Of a DNA stretch of 64,000 bases, positions 48,838 to 60,700 are shown piece by piece; position 1 is the stretch's first letter; each line of letters starts with the position of its first letter. The position numbers and the translations under genes were made by a program. Origin of the DNA: Henckelia pumila (taxonomy: Eukaryota; Streptophyta; Magnoliopsida; Lamiales; Gesneriaceae); NCBI RefSeq assembly GCF_033568475.1, contig NC_133123.1, positions 102,177,228 to 102,241,227 on the forward strand, in the 5' to 3' direction. The notes under the pieces were generated by a model. That model searched no databases. It had not been told where the DNA came from and saw only the letters and a program-made list of their open reading frames with translations.

Positions 48838-49095
48838 ATAAAAATAATATATTTTCTACAACACTTTTTAAAAAGTGTTGTGCTACATGGAGAAAAAAAT
48901 GCTAATAGACAACACTTTTAAAAGCGTTGTCTTTGACCCCAAAAAAACGCTGAATGACAACGCTTTTTAAAAAAAGCGTTGTCTTTGATTAATAAAATAC
49001 ATATAACCACAACGCTTTTCACTAAAAGCGTTGTCTTTAATAAAAAAAAACATTTTTCACTAAAAGCGTTGTCTTTTAAGTGTTGTGTTTGTGCA
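48838..49095. repeat. Right subterminal repeats of the CACTA element
   Basis: Inverted copies of acaacgctttt and aaaagcgttgtct, mirroring the left end, up to the terminal repeat at 49096. Confidence 0.85.
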
Positions 49096-49112
49096 TTTTT
49101 CTTGTAGTGAGG

Positions 49113-49740
49113 CCTGATATCATGTTCGCTGTATGCCTTTGTGCAAGATTTCAAGCAGCACCCAAACAATCTCACTATATTGCTGCTAAATAGATTATTA
49201 AATACCTTAAGGGCACTACAAACGTGGGTCTTTGGTACTCCAAAGAATCAGAATTTAATCTTGTTGGTTATTCAGATGCAGATTATGCAGGATGCAAGAT
49301 TGATAGACAAAGTACTAGTGGATCTTGTCAATTTCTGGGAGACAGACTTATTTCATGGTTTAGTAAGAATCAAACATCAATTTCCACCTCTACAGCCGAA
49401 GCAGAATACTTAGCAACTGGCAGTTGCTGTGCTCAAATACTATGGGTACAACAACAACTTTGAGACTGTGGAATAAAGTCAAATGAAGCCCCCATATTTT
49501 GCGACAACTCTAATGCAATTGCAATCACTCAGAATCCCGTGATGCATTCAAGAACAAAGCACATTGATGTACACCATCATTTCATACGAGAACATGTGCT
49601 AAAGAATGAGATTCAGATGGTTTACATACCTACTGACAAGCAGGTAGCAGATATATTCACCAAGCCACTACCGAACGCTAAGTTTTCTTATTTTCGTAAT
49701 ATACTTGGTTTAATAGAATTGAGTTATGATAAGAATGAGT
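49113..49740 (+). pseudogene. Element F pol: RNase H (3' to CACTA)
   Basis: The frame continues from the RT across the CACTA target site. GYSDADYAGCKIDRQSTSG and STSTAEAEYLATGSC carry the RNase H aspartate and glutamate positions. CDNSNAIAITQNPVMHSRTK, HHFIREHV and the terminal DKQVADIFTKPLP follow. A TGA near 49462 is the main break. Pol ends near 49700-49740. Confidence 0.9.
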
Positions 49741-50669
49741 TTAAGGTGAACAATGCATTTCCTTACATAAGGTTTCATTACAATATGCATAAGCATTTCT
49801 TTTACAAATCATCCCCTACTGATTCTACAGACCATGATGATATGCAAATCGAGCAACAGATATTCTGCTTCTCATCTCTCGACTCCACTCGATCATCCAT
49901 AGCGAGAGTGCACCTTGGCTGTTGCAGACATCATCCTCGAAGCAGATGTTCTGCATTTTATCTCTCTCTGCCAAAAGCATCCAGGTTCTCACAGCACCAG
50001 GACTTAACACATTACGAGTGCTTTGAGTTCGCAAAGTAAGTTTGCATCACAGCAACCCCTCAGCACAACGTGGATCCATGAGAGCTAAACCAGTATGTAG
50101 GTTGCGACGTATCGTCTCCAGAAGAAACTATATATGCATACCCTTGCAACTACTATATTTCTGTACCTATTCTTCCTTATCTCAAAATCCAACTCATCCA
50201 TCGTGATATTTGAATCTTGATTTTTAGAACTAACTCATTTTGTTGCAAGTGCACTACTTATTGGAAAGAAAATCAGAAGGTTAAAGGTCAAGTAGGTCAA
50301 AAGTCACCTACACTAAACCATCGATTATATCTGTACAAGATATTGGCACAAACCTTTGATAAGCCTACTTCACCGATATTCGTGCACTGGGAATTTAATG
50401 AAAGCTTGAAATAGTTACTTTTTGCATCGTACTTTTCTTATTATTGTTTCATTTTAAGCTTATTTCGACTGCAATTCATACTCTTGAACATCCTCCTTTT
50501 AGTCACATCACTATTAATATTTAGACATCTGCTATGTAAAAAGGCGTGATAGTATTTTTCTATGACACTTGTATTATAAGATCATCACACTAAATCAACA
50601 AATAGTCTGCAAAATATCTTTTATATATTTTTTTAGAACATGCTAACATAAGCCTTACAGGAGATTTAA
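49741..50669 (+). other. Element F: spacer after pol
   Basis: The open frame after the end of RNase H up to 50039 has no recognisable motif and probably extends by chance. A stretch rich in ctcgactccactcgatc occurs near 49877-49895. No other gene is seen. Confidence 0.55.
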
Positions 50670-51137
50670 TTACATTAGAGCCTCAAAAGCTAACACTGCC
50701 TTGGCTATCTCTTTCTCTACTGCAAGCTTCCATGAGAGCATGAAGAAAGTAAGCTCTCTGGTGGGAGAACGAACGTAGCCAATGTCCTCTGACCGGATAA
50801 GCTCCAGTCCTTCAAGTTCTTTATATAATAAGATCAAGTACAAGCCCTCAGGACTGAAGATCTTCGCCGGATCAGTGGACTACATCTTCTCTTCATATTT
50901 CCGCATCTAGACAACATAGTCACTCACAGAGTCTGCCGAACTCTGCGGATGCACAACAGAAAGATGGAGACACAGCTCTTCAACTGCCTCCCATTCTGCA
51001 ATGACTTTCTCGAACACCGTATCTTCATACTCGCGGGTTCTAACCCTAGTCAAAGTAGCATTGAACTCCATAGCCAAATCTCCACCAGGACCCAACATCT
51101 TAATTTTCTTTATTTTATGCGTATATTTTGATGCCAT
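50670..51137 (-). pseudogene. Element F antisense accessory ORF (156 codons, two TAG)
   Basis: The minus strand reads from ATG at 51135-51137 to TAA at 50670-50672 in one frame without any indel. Two TAG codons interrupt it, at 50907-50909 and 50880-50882. The start is MASKYTHKIKKIKMLG, the middle is FEKVIAEWEAVEELCLHL, and the end is LTFFMLSWKLAVEKEIAKAV. It looks mostly helical and has no transmembrane segment or known domain. A TATA-like ctataaatatg lies just upstream near 51155-51165. It lies between pol and the sense accessory ORF, opposite in direction. Function unknown. Confidence 0.6.
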
Positions 51138-51348
51138 AATGATTTATTGATATCATATTTATAGGAGAACAAGGAAGGTGAAGGGTTGGCAGATATCAAT
51201 CTCACCTGTTCTTTATTCACTGATATGCTCAAAAGTCTCAAATCATAATTACAGAACCTGACGGCGTATCCGAAACTCCACACACACTGATGCCTGACAA
51301 TCAGTTGCATGCAGACTTTGTACTTTGGGCCAACCCCCTTATTTACAT

Positions 51349-51406
51349 AATAATATAATATAATATAATATAATATAATATAATATAATATGATATGATA
51401 TAATAT
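51349..51406. repeat. (AATAT)n microsatellite
   Basis: About eleven pentamer units with two substitutions near the right end, between the antisense and the sense accessory ORFs. Confidence 0.92.
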
Positions 51407-51638
51407 ATGTACTTTTGTTTTATCCTTAGCTTGCCGCGTGCTTTTTGATTTTCAAAATTCAAAATTCAAAATTTTCAATGACGTATGCATCACACCGCGG
51501 CTACTCGCACTCATAAAACAAAAACATATATATTCTTGTAACGACCCGAATTTCAATCTTTTTACTCATCTCTTTGAAAAACACTAATCATATTTCTTGA
51601 TTTCAAAATTCTTCAAGATGTACATCTAGAAAACATGC

Positions 51639-53434
51639 TTGGCAATAAACTTTGATGAAGTGCACTCCATCAAAAACTCCAAAATCTCTGCAATGTTTCA
51701 TATAATTGAAGCCTCCGGACTCCGTAAATTTCTCAGTTCCAGCTCTACGGTTGACTACGATCTAGTCAAGGAATTCTTCGATTCTGCGGAACTATATCAT
51801 GGCAGAATTTCTTGTGTCATCAAGGGACGGTGTGTGAAATTCAATCAACATTTCTTCGGTGAAACTTTTGGATTGCCTACCAGTGGTTTGATGAAATGCG
51901 CAGAATTACCTGATGGTAATGCATCTCACTAGGCAGCTCAGTTCACGTTGGATGGAGAACCTATTAAAGACAACGGTATTAAACATAGCTTGAAGCCATC
52001 TTATCGACTACTAGCCAACATAGTGGCAAAAACGCTTTTGACTAAAGCTGGATCTTATGACAAGATCACTCTTGAAAAGTTTCAGAACATGGCTTCCATC
52101 GCCTCTCAGTTGAACTTCAACTGGTCGTCCATTCTCTACTCCACTCTTTGTGAAATGATTTGAGGCAAAGGACAATCCGAAGGCTTTGCTCTACAAATTT
52201 GCCATCTTCTTGCAACCTTAGGTGTGGACTCTTCTACTTTTGAAGCCTTACAAGTTTCCAAATGGCTCAATGCGATTACTATCCCATTGTTCTTACAAAA
52301 GAATCAAGCAACTTTGGATCAATTAAGGACAGTCAAGCGGGAGATCGGGGCAAAACAACAACGAACTGCTATGGGCACCACAGCTCTCCAAAATAAGCGT
52401 CCTCGAACTAGACGCACTATAAATATTGACTCAGATTTAGATGATGATGCTAGTGACAATGCTCCATTGGTCAAGGTTTTTGGCAGCTCATCTCCCTCTC
52501 CAAGGAAGAAAATGACTCTCAAGCCATCTCAACCGAAACCTAAGAGGATAAAGTTGCTATCAACTGTTCACACTCCAACCTCTCAAGTAACAGCAACCAC
52601 CGTAGAAGTCTCTGCCTCGATGAATCTTGCTACTCATAAAGTTCCTATTCATTAGTTGACATCCAAGCCAACTAAAATCACTACAGTTACTGTTGCACCA
52701 ATATCAGTGGCAATATATTCTTCATCAGTCGATGCAGTCTCCATCATCAGTAATCAAATCCTCAGGGTTCAAGATCCAATTGTCAGCACTCAAGTTCATC
52801 CACTCAAAGGAATCACTCTCACTGAGCCCTCAGCCTCAGCCCTCAACACAACCTTGACCGACGTTCAAGGAAAAGGCAAAGGCATCTTCATACCACCTCC
52901 AAAAGCCCCATCTGTATAAAAAATGGAAGTACTACTCATCATCTCCAGAATTCTCAGAGCTAAGCGTTTTAAACTTCAGGAATTCGATGAATGGATCAAC
53001 TATCACTTCAACGTTTCATATTATCAGATTTTGCATGAGAACAAGATGGAATACCTCTCCAAGTTAGAGGATAAAATGTTCATTCTTATAGCTACTTCTC
53101 ATCTTGAGACTGCTCTCAACAGATATAAATTGGTTGATGTCCAACTTCACGATAGCCTCGCCAGATACATTCTCTCTCAAAGGGAACAACACTATCAACT
53201 GATGAGTAAGACATCCAAGGATGACAGTGAAGTCATCTTGCGTCTCAAATAGTCTGTAGATGTCACCGACACCTTCTTACGGGAATATCGGCTGAAGCAC
53301 TCCATTACTCACCAAACCAAAGAGTACCAGCGACTGTACCGTGAAGAAGTTCAGGCGATGATTCCAATTTTGGATTATCACTTTAACTCAGAACCGCCTG
53401 ACTTCATATTCACCTCAAAGGAACAAGACTTCAT
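51639..53434 (+). pseudogene. Element F sense accessory ORF, part 1 (5' to B)
   Basis: From MAINFDEVHSIKN at 51639 a largely single frame runs to the insertion of B. Stops occur near 51930, 52161, 52653, 52917 and 53250. The first ~170 residues look globular (FHIIEASGLRKFL, FFGETFGLPTSGL); then come a basic, serine/proline-rich middle (RPRTRRTINIDSDLDDD) and a threonine/serine-rich stretch. Near 52925-53400 a helical region follows (KRFKLQEFDEWINYHFN). It occupies the env position of SIRE-type elements, but I see no signal peptide or membrane segment. Similar accessory proteins accompany this lineage in eudicot genomes, as I recall. Function unknown. Confidence 0.65.
53430..53434. repeat. Target-site duplication of B (left copy), ttcat
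   Basis: ttcat precedes the left LTR of B and follows the right LTR at 62562-62566. Confidence 0.95.
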
Positions 53435-55295
53435 TGTTGGAAAACTGGCGAGTTCCCAGACCAATTACGATTGATACCCGGTGCAACGGAAGTTTAAAAA
53501 TTTTTCATGGAACGTTTCCATGGTATGGGTATCAACCGTTCATCGATTGAATTACGTGTGTGTAAAATTTAAATAACAATTAAATAAATTTTACCTCAAA
53601 TCTCGCAACGAGATTAATGGACACCAACAGAACAATTCTGCTCTTGTTGTCTCTCCCTGGAACCGATGAACGCCTTCAATCAGGTCCACGAACAGAGGTT
53701 TAATCCCTCTGATAGATTGCACTAGAAAATCTATCAGAAGTTTTCTGCGAAGAGAATACACGAATTTGATTCGTTATTCCTGACTGCAATTCAAAATCAC
53801 AGACCGGAATTTCTCGGGCAGAGTGAAGGGGGGCGGCCGAAATATGTTTGAGAGAGAGGGTAGGGTTTTCGAAAATTGCTCTCAAAATATGACCTGTTGT
53901 GTTTAATTTCTGTACTGAAATAACTTATTTATAATGCAGGCCACTAACACCTTAGGGCCCATTAGTCATAAGCTGGGGCCCGACAAGCAAAGCCCGCTCG
54001 TTCAGAAATTAATATAAAATTCATCGTGACTCCGATTGATGAAACGATTTCACCAATGTGCACAGAAACCATTTCTGCACGTTTTAAAGTCAAAATAAAT
54101 TTTCCTGAATCCGAATTCAGTGGTTTCCAAAAATGTCCATCCCTATGTCATTTTAGGAAATCCTACTCCCTTACTCTTATTTAAGAAGTCCAACTCCTTA
54201 GTTCATTAAATTTAACTCTTTAAATTTAACTATCTCAACGGGGATTAAAATTCCATTACACTGTGTGACCCTCAATGGTTCAGGGATACAGCTAGCCGTG
54301 GGCTCACAACTCCTTGTGACTCGGAACAACACTTTCCGACTTGCCCAACGAATCATGGTAAAGCGCCTAGCAACATCGCCCCATGATTCCCTAGGTATCA
54401 CTGATAGTGCCTACAAGAACCAGTAGATTTTGGTTAGCGTACAGTACGGTCCCTTCATCCATATATCCCGATCGAATCAACAACCATTGGTATATCGAGA
54501 GTCGCTCAAGATTCGATAACTATGCAATGCATCTTGAAGATCAAATTAGTGACATCGCATGTGCTACTAAGAAACCATTTCTTAAATCACATCAAGTACT
54601 CTGGCCAGAGATTTGTCACACTAATATCTCCTCAGATCGCATAGGATATCCACACTCGCAAGTATGTGGTGAATCCTTGACAACAATGCATTGACTCCTA
54701 TATGTGTCGTAACTGTACCCAATCTCGACACCTGATGACCCCCTCAGAGTCGGTAAACGAGTCAAAGCACAGTACTAGCATATAGAGTCTCCATGATGTT
54801 TCAAGTCGTAAGGACTAATGGTGTACAACCAAAACCGCGGACTTTATCCACTCGATAAGTGATAACCACTTGGAAAGTCCGGATAGGGTAGTTCGACTAT
54901 TCATCCTATGAATATCCATTTGCATGCTTCGAACATCTCCATGTTCCCTACCAATGAAACGTGGTACTCCGCATCGCAAATGCTAGTCTCAAACTCGAGC
55001 GATCCTTATCCTTATTATCGGACGGCTCAATCGACTAGGAACGGTTTTAGAATATACAGTGACTATAAGATGTATTTCATGATAGACATCTCCATGTTCT
55101 ACCACATCTTACATACACTATAGTATATTCAAGGTCTTTATCAAAACAACAATAGTATATCACAATATAACAATATGAAGTAATATAAAGTCATTGCCAT
55201 AAAAGTGTAAATAATATTAAACAAAAGATTGTTTATACAAAGAGTCATCAAAACCCATAGCCACAAAGTTGGCTCACTGGGCACCCACTCTTACA
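53435..55295 (-). repeat. 3' LTR of B (1861 bp)
   Basis: tgttggaaaac to ctcttaca. ORFs inside (e.g. 54407-54694) recur at the same place in the other LTR and have no domain. Confidence 0.95.
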
Positions 55296-55308
55296 ATCTC
55301 CCACTTGC
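55296..55308 (-). promoter_or_regulatory. Polypurine tract of B
   Basis: atctcccacttgc on the plus strand, identical to that of A. Confidence 0.85.
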
Positions 55309-55309
55309 C

Positions 55310-58300
55310 CTATAGCCAACTAGTCATACTACGTAGACCCATTGCTTCGCGATGTTTGTCAAACAATGGTCCTGGCAAAGGCTTAGTAAGTGGATCAGCG
55401 ATATTGTCTGCAGAGGCCACTCGTTCGACACTGATGTCTCCTCTTTCCACAATCTCCCGGATTATGTGGTATTTCCTCAGTACGTGTTTGGATCTTTGAT
55501 GAGACCTTGGTTCCTTTGCTTGAGCAACGGCACCCGTGTTGTCGCAGTACACCGGGACTGGACCAACAAATTCAGGAATGACGCCCAACTCTTGGACGAA
55601 ATTCCTCATCCAAACGGCCTCTTTAGCAGCAGCTGATGCTGCAATGTATTCAGCCTCAGTGGTGGAATCCGCTGTGGTGTCCTGCTTGGAACTCTTCCAA
55701 GAGACAGCACCGCCATTGAGCATGAACACAAATCCAGAGGTTGACTTCGAGTCATCCACATCACTTTGGAAGCTAGAGTCGGTATAGCCTTCCAGTTTGA
55801 GTTCTCGTCCTCCATAAACCATGAACATATTCTTAGTCCTTCGCAAGTACTTAAGAATGTCCTTCACGGCTTTCCAATGCATCTGACCAGGATTAGACTG
55901 ATATCTGCTCGTGACACTCAGAGCAAATGCTACATTCGGTCTGGTAGATATCATCCCATACATGATACTACCTATAGCTGACGCATATGGTACATGTGTC
56001 ATATTCTCTATCTCTGCATCAGTCTTGGGACACATAGACTTGGATAGAGAAACTCCATGACACATGGGTAGATGTCCTCTCTTGGACCCATCCATTGAAA
56101 ACCGTTTCAATATGGTATCGATGTAGGTTGATTGAGTGAGTCCTATCATTCTCTTAGATCTATCCCTATAGATCTGTATCCCAAGAATGTAGGATGCCTC
56201 ACCCAAATCCTTCATCGAAAATCTACCTGATAACCATATCTTTGTTGACTGCAACATCCCTACATCATTCCCAATGAGTAGGATGTCATCAACATAAAGT
56301 ACTAAGAATGTCACCGCATCCTTAACTACTTTCTTGTACACGCAAGGTTCCTCCGGGTTCTTGATGAAACCAAAGTCTTTAATTGTTTCATCAAATTTCT
56401 GGTTCCAACTTCTTGATGCTTGTTTTAGACCATATATTGATCTCTGAAGCTTGCATACCTTATGCTCGCTTCCCATGGATGTGTACCCCTCAGGCTGCTT
56501 CATATAGATTTCTTCCTTAATGTCTCCATTAAGAAAAGCAGTCTTCACATCCATTTGCCATATCTCATAGTCATACCATGCAGCTATGGCAATAAGGATT
56601 CTTATGGACTTGAACATTGCAACTGGTGAAAAGGTTTCGTCATAGTCAACTCCTTGCCTTTGAGTATAACCTTTAGCCACCAATCGCGCCTTGTAGGTCA
56701 ATACCTTACCATCAGGCCCAAGCTTTCTTTTGTAGATCCATTTACACCCTATTGGAACAATTCCATCGGGAGGATCCACTAAAGTCCAGACTTGGTTAGT
56801 ATGCATCGAATCCAATTCTGACTGCATAGCTTCAAGCCATAAATTCGAATCCGCATCAGAAATTGCTTCCTTGAAGCTTCTTGGATCACATCCAATGTCG
56901 GGTTCATCTTGACCCTCTTCAAGAAGAAGACCATATCGAACTGGAGGTCTAGAAGTCCTCTCGGATCTTCTAGGTGCAGGCGTGTCCAGCAATGGTTCCT
57001 GAGGTGTGGGATCGTTATTTTGTATTTCGGGTTCTTCTCGAACTTCTTCGAGTTCCATCATCTCGCCTTTCTTATCCAATAAGAACTCCTTCTCCAAGAA
57101 GGTGGCATTCCGCGAAACAAACACCTTTGTTTCAGCAGGATAATAGAAATAATATCCGATTGAATTCTTCGGATACCCCACAAAATAACACAAGCTGGAT
57201 CGACTATCCAACTTATCTCCCACTGTCCGCTTCACGTAAGCAGGACATCCCCAAATCCTCAAGTACGAATACTTAGGAGCTTTGCCATTCCATAACTCGT
57301 ATGGTGTTTTGTCCACTGCTTTAGTGTGGACGTTGTTCAACAACAATACCGCCGTTTCAAGCGCATAGCCCCAAAACGAAGGTGGAAGCTCAGTGAAGCT
57401 CATCATGGATCGAACCATGTCCAACAAAGTTCGATTACGACGCTCCGATACACCATTAAGCTGTGGTGTCATAGGAGGAGTCCACTGAGAGAGACATTCT
57501 CTTTCAGATAGTCCAAAAACTCGGTACTCAAGTATTCTCCACCTCGATCCGATCGAAGTGCTTTAATACTTTTACCTAGCTTGTTTTCTACTTCAGCCTT
57601 GAATTCTTTGAACTTTTCAAATGCTTCAGACTTATATTTCATTAAATATAAATACCCATACCTAGAATAATCATCAGTAAAGGTAATGAAGTAGGTGTGG
57701 CCATGTTGAGTCCCTACTCTAAATGGACCACAAACATCTGTATGGATCAAATCCAACAGATTTTGACTACGTTCAGGCTTCCCCTTAAAAGGAGATTTAG
57801 TCATTTTCCCTTTTAGGCAGGATTCACAAGTAGGTAGAGAGTTAATATCAGACATATCAAACATGCCCTCTCCCACTAGCTTGTTCATCCTCCTTGAGGA
57901 AATATGACCTAGTCTAGCGTGCCAAAGGTTTGCCGGGTTTTGACTATCGATTTTCCTTTTGTTTGTTGTTGCCGGTTTGTCAATACAATTCACTGGAACG
58001 TCTTTTAGTTTTAAATTATATAGATCGTTTTCAAGTTGTCCATTTCCAATTAAACATTCATTCTTGTAAATACTGCAAATCCCATTCACAAAATTACAAG
58101 AATAACCATCTCTATCAAGCATAGAAATAGAAATAATGTTTTTAATTAAATCTGGCACAAATAAAACATCTCTCAACAATAATTTAAAACCGTTCTGCAA
58201 AAATGTCTCCTATAGCTTTGGATTTATCTCTGGAACCATTCCCGAGCCTTGACTGGGTCTCACCCATCCTTAGCCTATTACTTCTTGTCATCGTTTGCAA

Positions 58301-58380
58301 CTCATTGCAAATATGAGATCTACATCTGGTATCCAATACCCAAGAAGTAGTATTAAGAAAAACATTTTAATGTAAAACAT
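55310..58380 (-). pseudogene. Element B pol: protease, integrase, RT, RNase H
   Basis: RNase H, RT and the second half of integrase form one 720-codon frame (55310-57472) with VSERRNRTL, MDVKTAFLNG, YVDDILL, TTEAEYIAAS and the complete end TKPLP. The first part of integrase and the pre-integrase region are in another frame (57469-58200; HTDVCGPF, SDRGGEYLS). Relative to A, about 4 nt are missing near 57495, which causes the shift. The protease segment near 58330 reads LDTRCRSHIC, with arginine for the glycine of DTG, as in A. Further short deletions relative to A lie near 58200 and 58365. Confidence 0.94.
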
Positions 58381-58690
58381 ACCCTTTGCAGTTCGCAACT
58401 GCTTGAGGTATTCCTTGCAGTTACGTTTCCAATGACCGGGTTTCTTGCAATGATGGCAAACTTGTTTAGACTTGTCCAATTTTGCATGTAACATTTGGCC
58501 TTGAGATCATGGTCCAACCATTTCTCTAGTTCGGCCAACCTTTCGGCAGTTACATCAGCCGGGGCTGTTTTCGGAGAAGCCTTTTCTAACACTTAGAAAA
58601 TCTTTTCCGAACTTAGGACAATCTTAACTTATGGAATCATTCTGTATTGTTTGCGTCAATAAGTTTGTTTTGTTGGAGAACAGAAACATG
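58381..58690 (-). pseudogene. Element B gag remnant with internal deletion
   Basis: The zinc knuckle CHHCKKPGHWKRNC is intact near 58420-58465. Before it, in another frame, lies KWLDHDLKAKCYM, then LEKASPKTAPADV, and a TAA shared with A. Further upstream the EWFH tryptophan is TGA. The ~200-residue capsid core is deleted at the same junction as in A. Confidence 0.85.
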
Positions 58691-59839
58691 TGGATTACTG
58701 AGATAAAACAGACAATTATCGATGATTGTTTAAATAATTTACTAAGATATAAAATAGGCGAATTTAATTTTATGAATCTCACTCCCACTATTTTAACGAT
58801 TTCACCACCCTCTAGTGAAAACGGGAAACTTTTTCCTTAGTGAGAACATGGAGTCCAATTGACAAACTTATGGTCCCGAATAATATCAGCCAACCATAAT
58901 TCTCAAAAGGTAGAGCCCAATTGCTTCCAAAGCAACCCCCATGTATTTACCTCATGTCCAATAAGGGCCCAATAATATGACGCCGTTTAAAGTGACATGT
59001 CAAGATGACCCATCAATATTAAGTTGTGATGGACGGTCGCCATGTGGATCCCCCAATAATATGAGCCGATCCCATGGGAGTTCCACCCAACTTACAACAT
59101 TTGTCGATCCAATGTACAGCTTTCCGACGGACGGGCCCCCCCAATAATATGAGCCGGACCGTATCCGCGGGTAGCATCACATACATTGACCGTTGATGGA
59201 AGGTAGGAACATTTAAACAATATTTAAATTTCCTTTATCTTGATATAAATTTTAAATCATATTTAAAATGAGGGATTTTATTTATAAAAATATTTGTCTC
59301 ATCATTTTTAATTTATTGCATGCATTGCCGGATTCACGCAATTTATGTCTAAACATGCATACAATCATAATATCACATATTATATAGGATGATCGATTCC
59401 ATTTCTAATTGACCCGTGGTTGCCAATCACGGGTCTTAGTCCAATCCTAGGTAATATGCAGTATGCAAATGCAATCCTATTACATATGCTTCCAATTTAC
59501 ATTTCTTCAGTCTTCATTGTCTGCTGGGCCCACCATCTTCAAATCTTGATCTCCCACTAAATCTAATGTATTTACAATTAAATAACAATGACAAGTAGGG
59601 GATACATTTTTAGGGGGTGGGAACGGGCTATAAACCAAGCCCACTTTTATTACATATGACATTCATATCGGGCCATAAACCAGGCCCATTAATAAAACCA
59701 ACAACAATAAAGACAAAATGTAAATTCCTAACATACACCTACAAAATTGGTCATGGCAATCGATCATCCTTATCCAATAACATTTAATTCAAAATTAATT
59801 TATTGGATAACATGCTGTGGCAATTCAAATTTAAACAAG

Positions 59840-59978
59840 ATAAAATCATATTTTATATATAAAATCACATTTCACATATAAAATCATATTTTATCTCCAT
59901 ATCAAATAAAATCATATTTTATCTATAAAATCCAATTTTACAAATAAAATCATATTTTATCTAATATATCATAAGATC
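59840..59978. repeat. AT-rich palindrome array in B leader
   Basis: Seven units like those of A, with one degenerate unit (ataaaatcacatttcac). The co-varied last unit ataagat...atcttat is kept. Confidence 0.82.
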
Positions 59979-60257
59979 ATATCTTATCATCAATTGTACC
60001 AAAATAATTGATTTCAAAATTCAATTTACGGATAAAATATTAAAATTTTCCAAAAATTCAAATTTATCCAAAATCAATTTTAAAATTTACGGACTCGAAC
60101 AATTCGATCCGAAATCTCGTGAACCAATCAAAAACAATTTTTGACCGGACCAAAAATAAAATTTTAAATATTAAAATTAATAAAAATATTAAAAATTAAT
60201 TTTTCCCGCGGGCCACCCGGGACACTCCCGGGTTGGCCCGCACCCGGGGCGCGGGCC

Positions 60258-60575
60258 GGGGGCAGCCCGGCTGCCCCCTTAGGGCAGCGCCTGGCGCCGC
60301 CCCTGGGCGGCGCCGTGCGCTGCCCTGGGCGGCGCCGAGCGCCGCCCTGCGCAGCGCCTGGCGCTGCGCTGGGCGGCGCCGAGCGCCGCCCCTGGGCAGC
60401 GCCGAGCGCTGCCCTGCGCAGCGCCGAGCGCTGCGCTGGGCAGCGCACAGCGCTGCCCTGGGCGGCGCCGTGCGCCGCCCTGGGCGGCGACGGTCGCCGC
60501 CTTGGGTGGCGCCGTGCGCCGCCCGGGGCAGCAACAATTGCTGCCCCACCGGGCAGCGATCCAATCGCTGCCCGG
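60258..60575. repeat. GC-rich 22-nt palindrome array in B leader (13-14 units)
   Basis: Units start at about 60282, 60305, 60327, 60349, 60371, 60394, 60416, 60438, 60460, 60482, 60504, 60526 and 60551, preceded by a related palindrome at 60258. Nearly all are two 9-nt arms around a 3-nt loop (cga, cgt, ctg, aca, caa, cca). Arms vary (gggcggcgc, gcgcagcgc, gggcagcgc, ggggcagcaa), and the opposite arm varies with them. Confidence 0.92.
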
Positions 60576-60687
60576 GTTTTGCCCCGAAAAAAAAAATTTT
60601 TATTTAAAATATTTATTTTGTTTCAAAAACCGAGACTCAAAAATTTTGTACAATTGATTAATTCAATCGATTGATCTGAGCAACCTG

Positions 60688-60699
60688 GCTCTGATACCA
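60688..60699 (-). promoter_or_regulatory. Primer-binding site of B (tRNA-iMet)
   Basis: The sense strand reads tggtatcagagc, one base from the 5' LTR. Confidence 0.92.
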
Positions 60700-60700
60700 C

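Larger units (their letters stand above)
41640..49109. mobile_element. CACTA transposon (7470 bp), non-autonomous, with captured gene fragments
   Basis: Perfect 14-bp terminal inverted repeats cactacaagaaaaa (41640-41653 and 49096-49109), a 3-bp duplication, and subterminal palindromic acaacgcttttt/agcgttgtc repeats at both ends define a CACTA (En/Spm-type) element. No TNP2-like transposase or TnpA frame is visible. The interior is AT-rich and intron-like, with minus-strand exon fragments of host-type genes (pyruvate kinase, a WD40-type protein). This is the arrangement of a gene-capturing, transposase-less CACTA. Confidence 0.93.
58691..60687 (-). other. Leader of element B: no gene, structured repeats
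   Basis: It is collinear with the A leader, with ccaataatatgagccg repeats near 58966-59155, the AT-rich palindrome array (59840-59978) and an expanded GC-rich array (60258-60575). No ORF is credible. Confidence 0.85.

Noticed and set aside
54407..54694. 95-codon ORF also found at 61673-61960
   Set aside because: The two copies are the paired LTRs of B, so identity reflects duplication, not coding conservation; the stop pattern in the A LTRs does not keep it.
60258..60575. A CRISPR-like array
   Set aside because: Units are palindromes with 1-nt spacing and no unique spacers, inside a plant retrotransposon leader.
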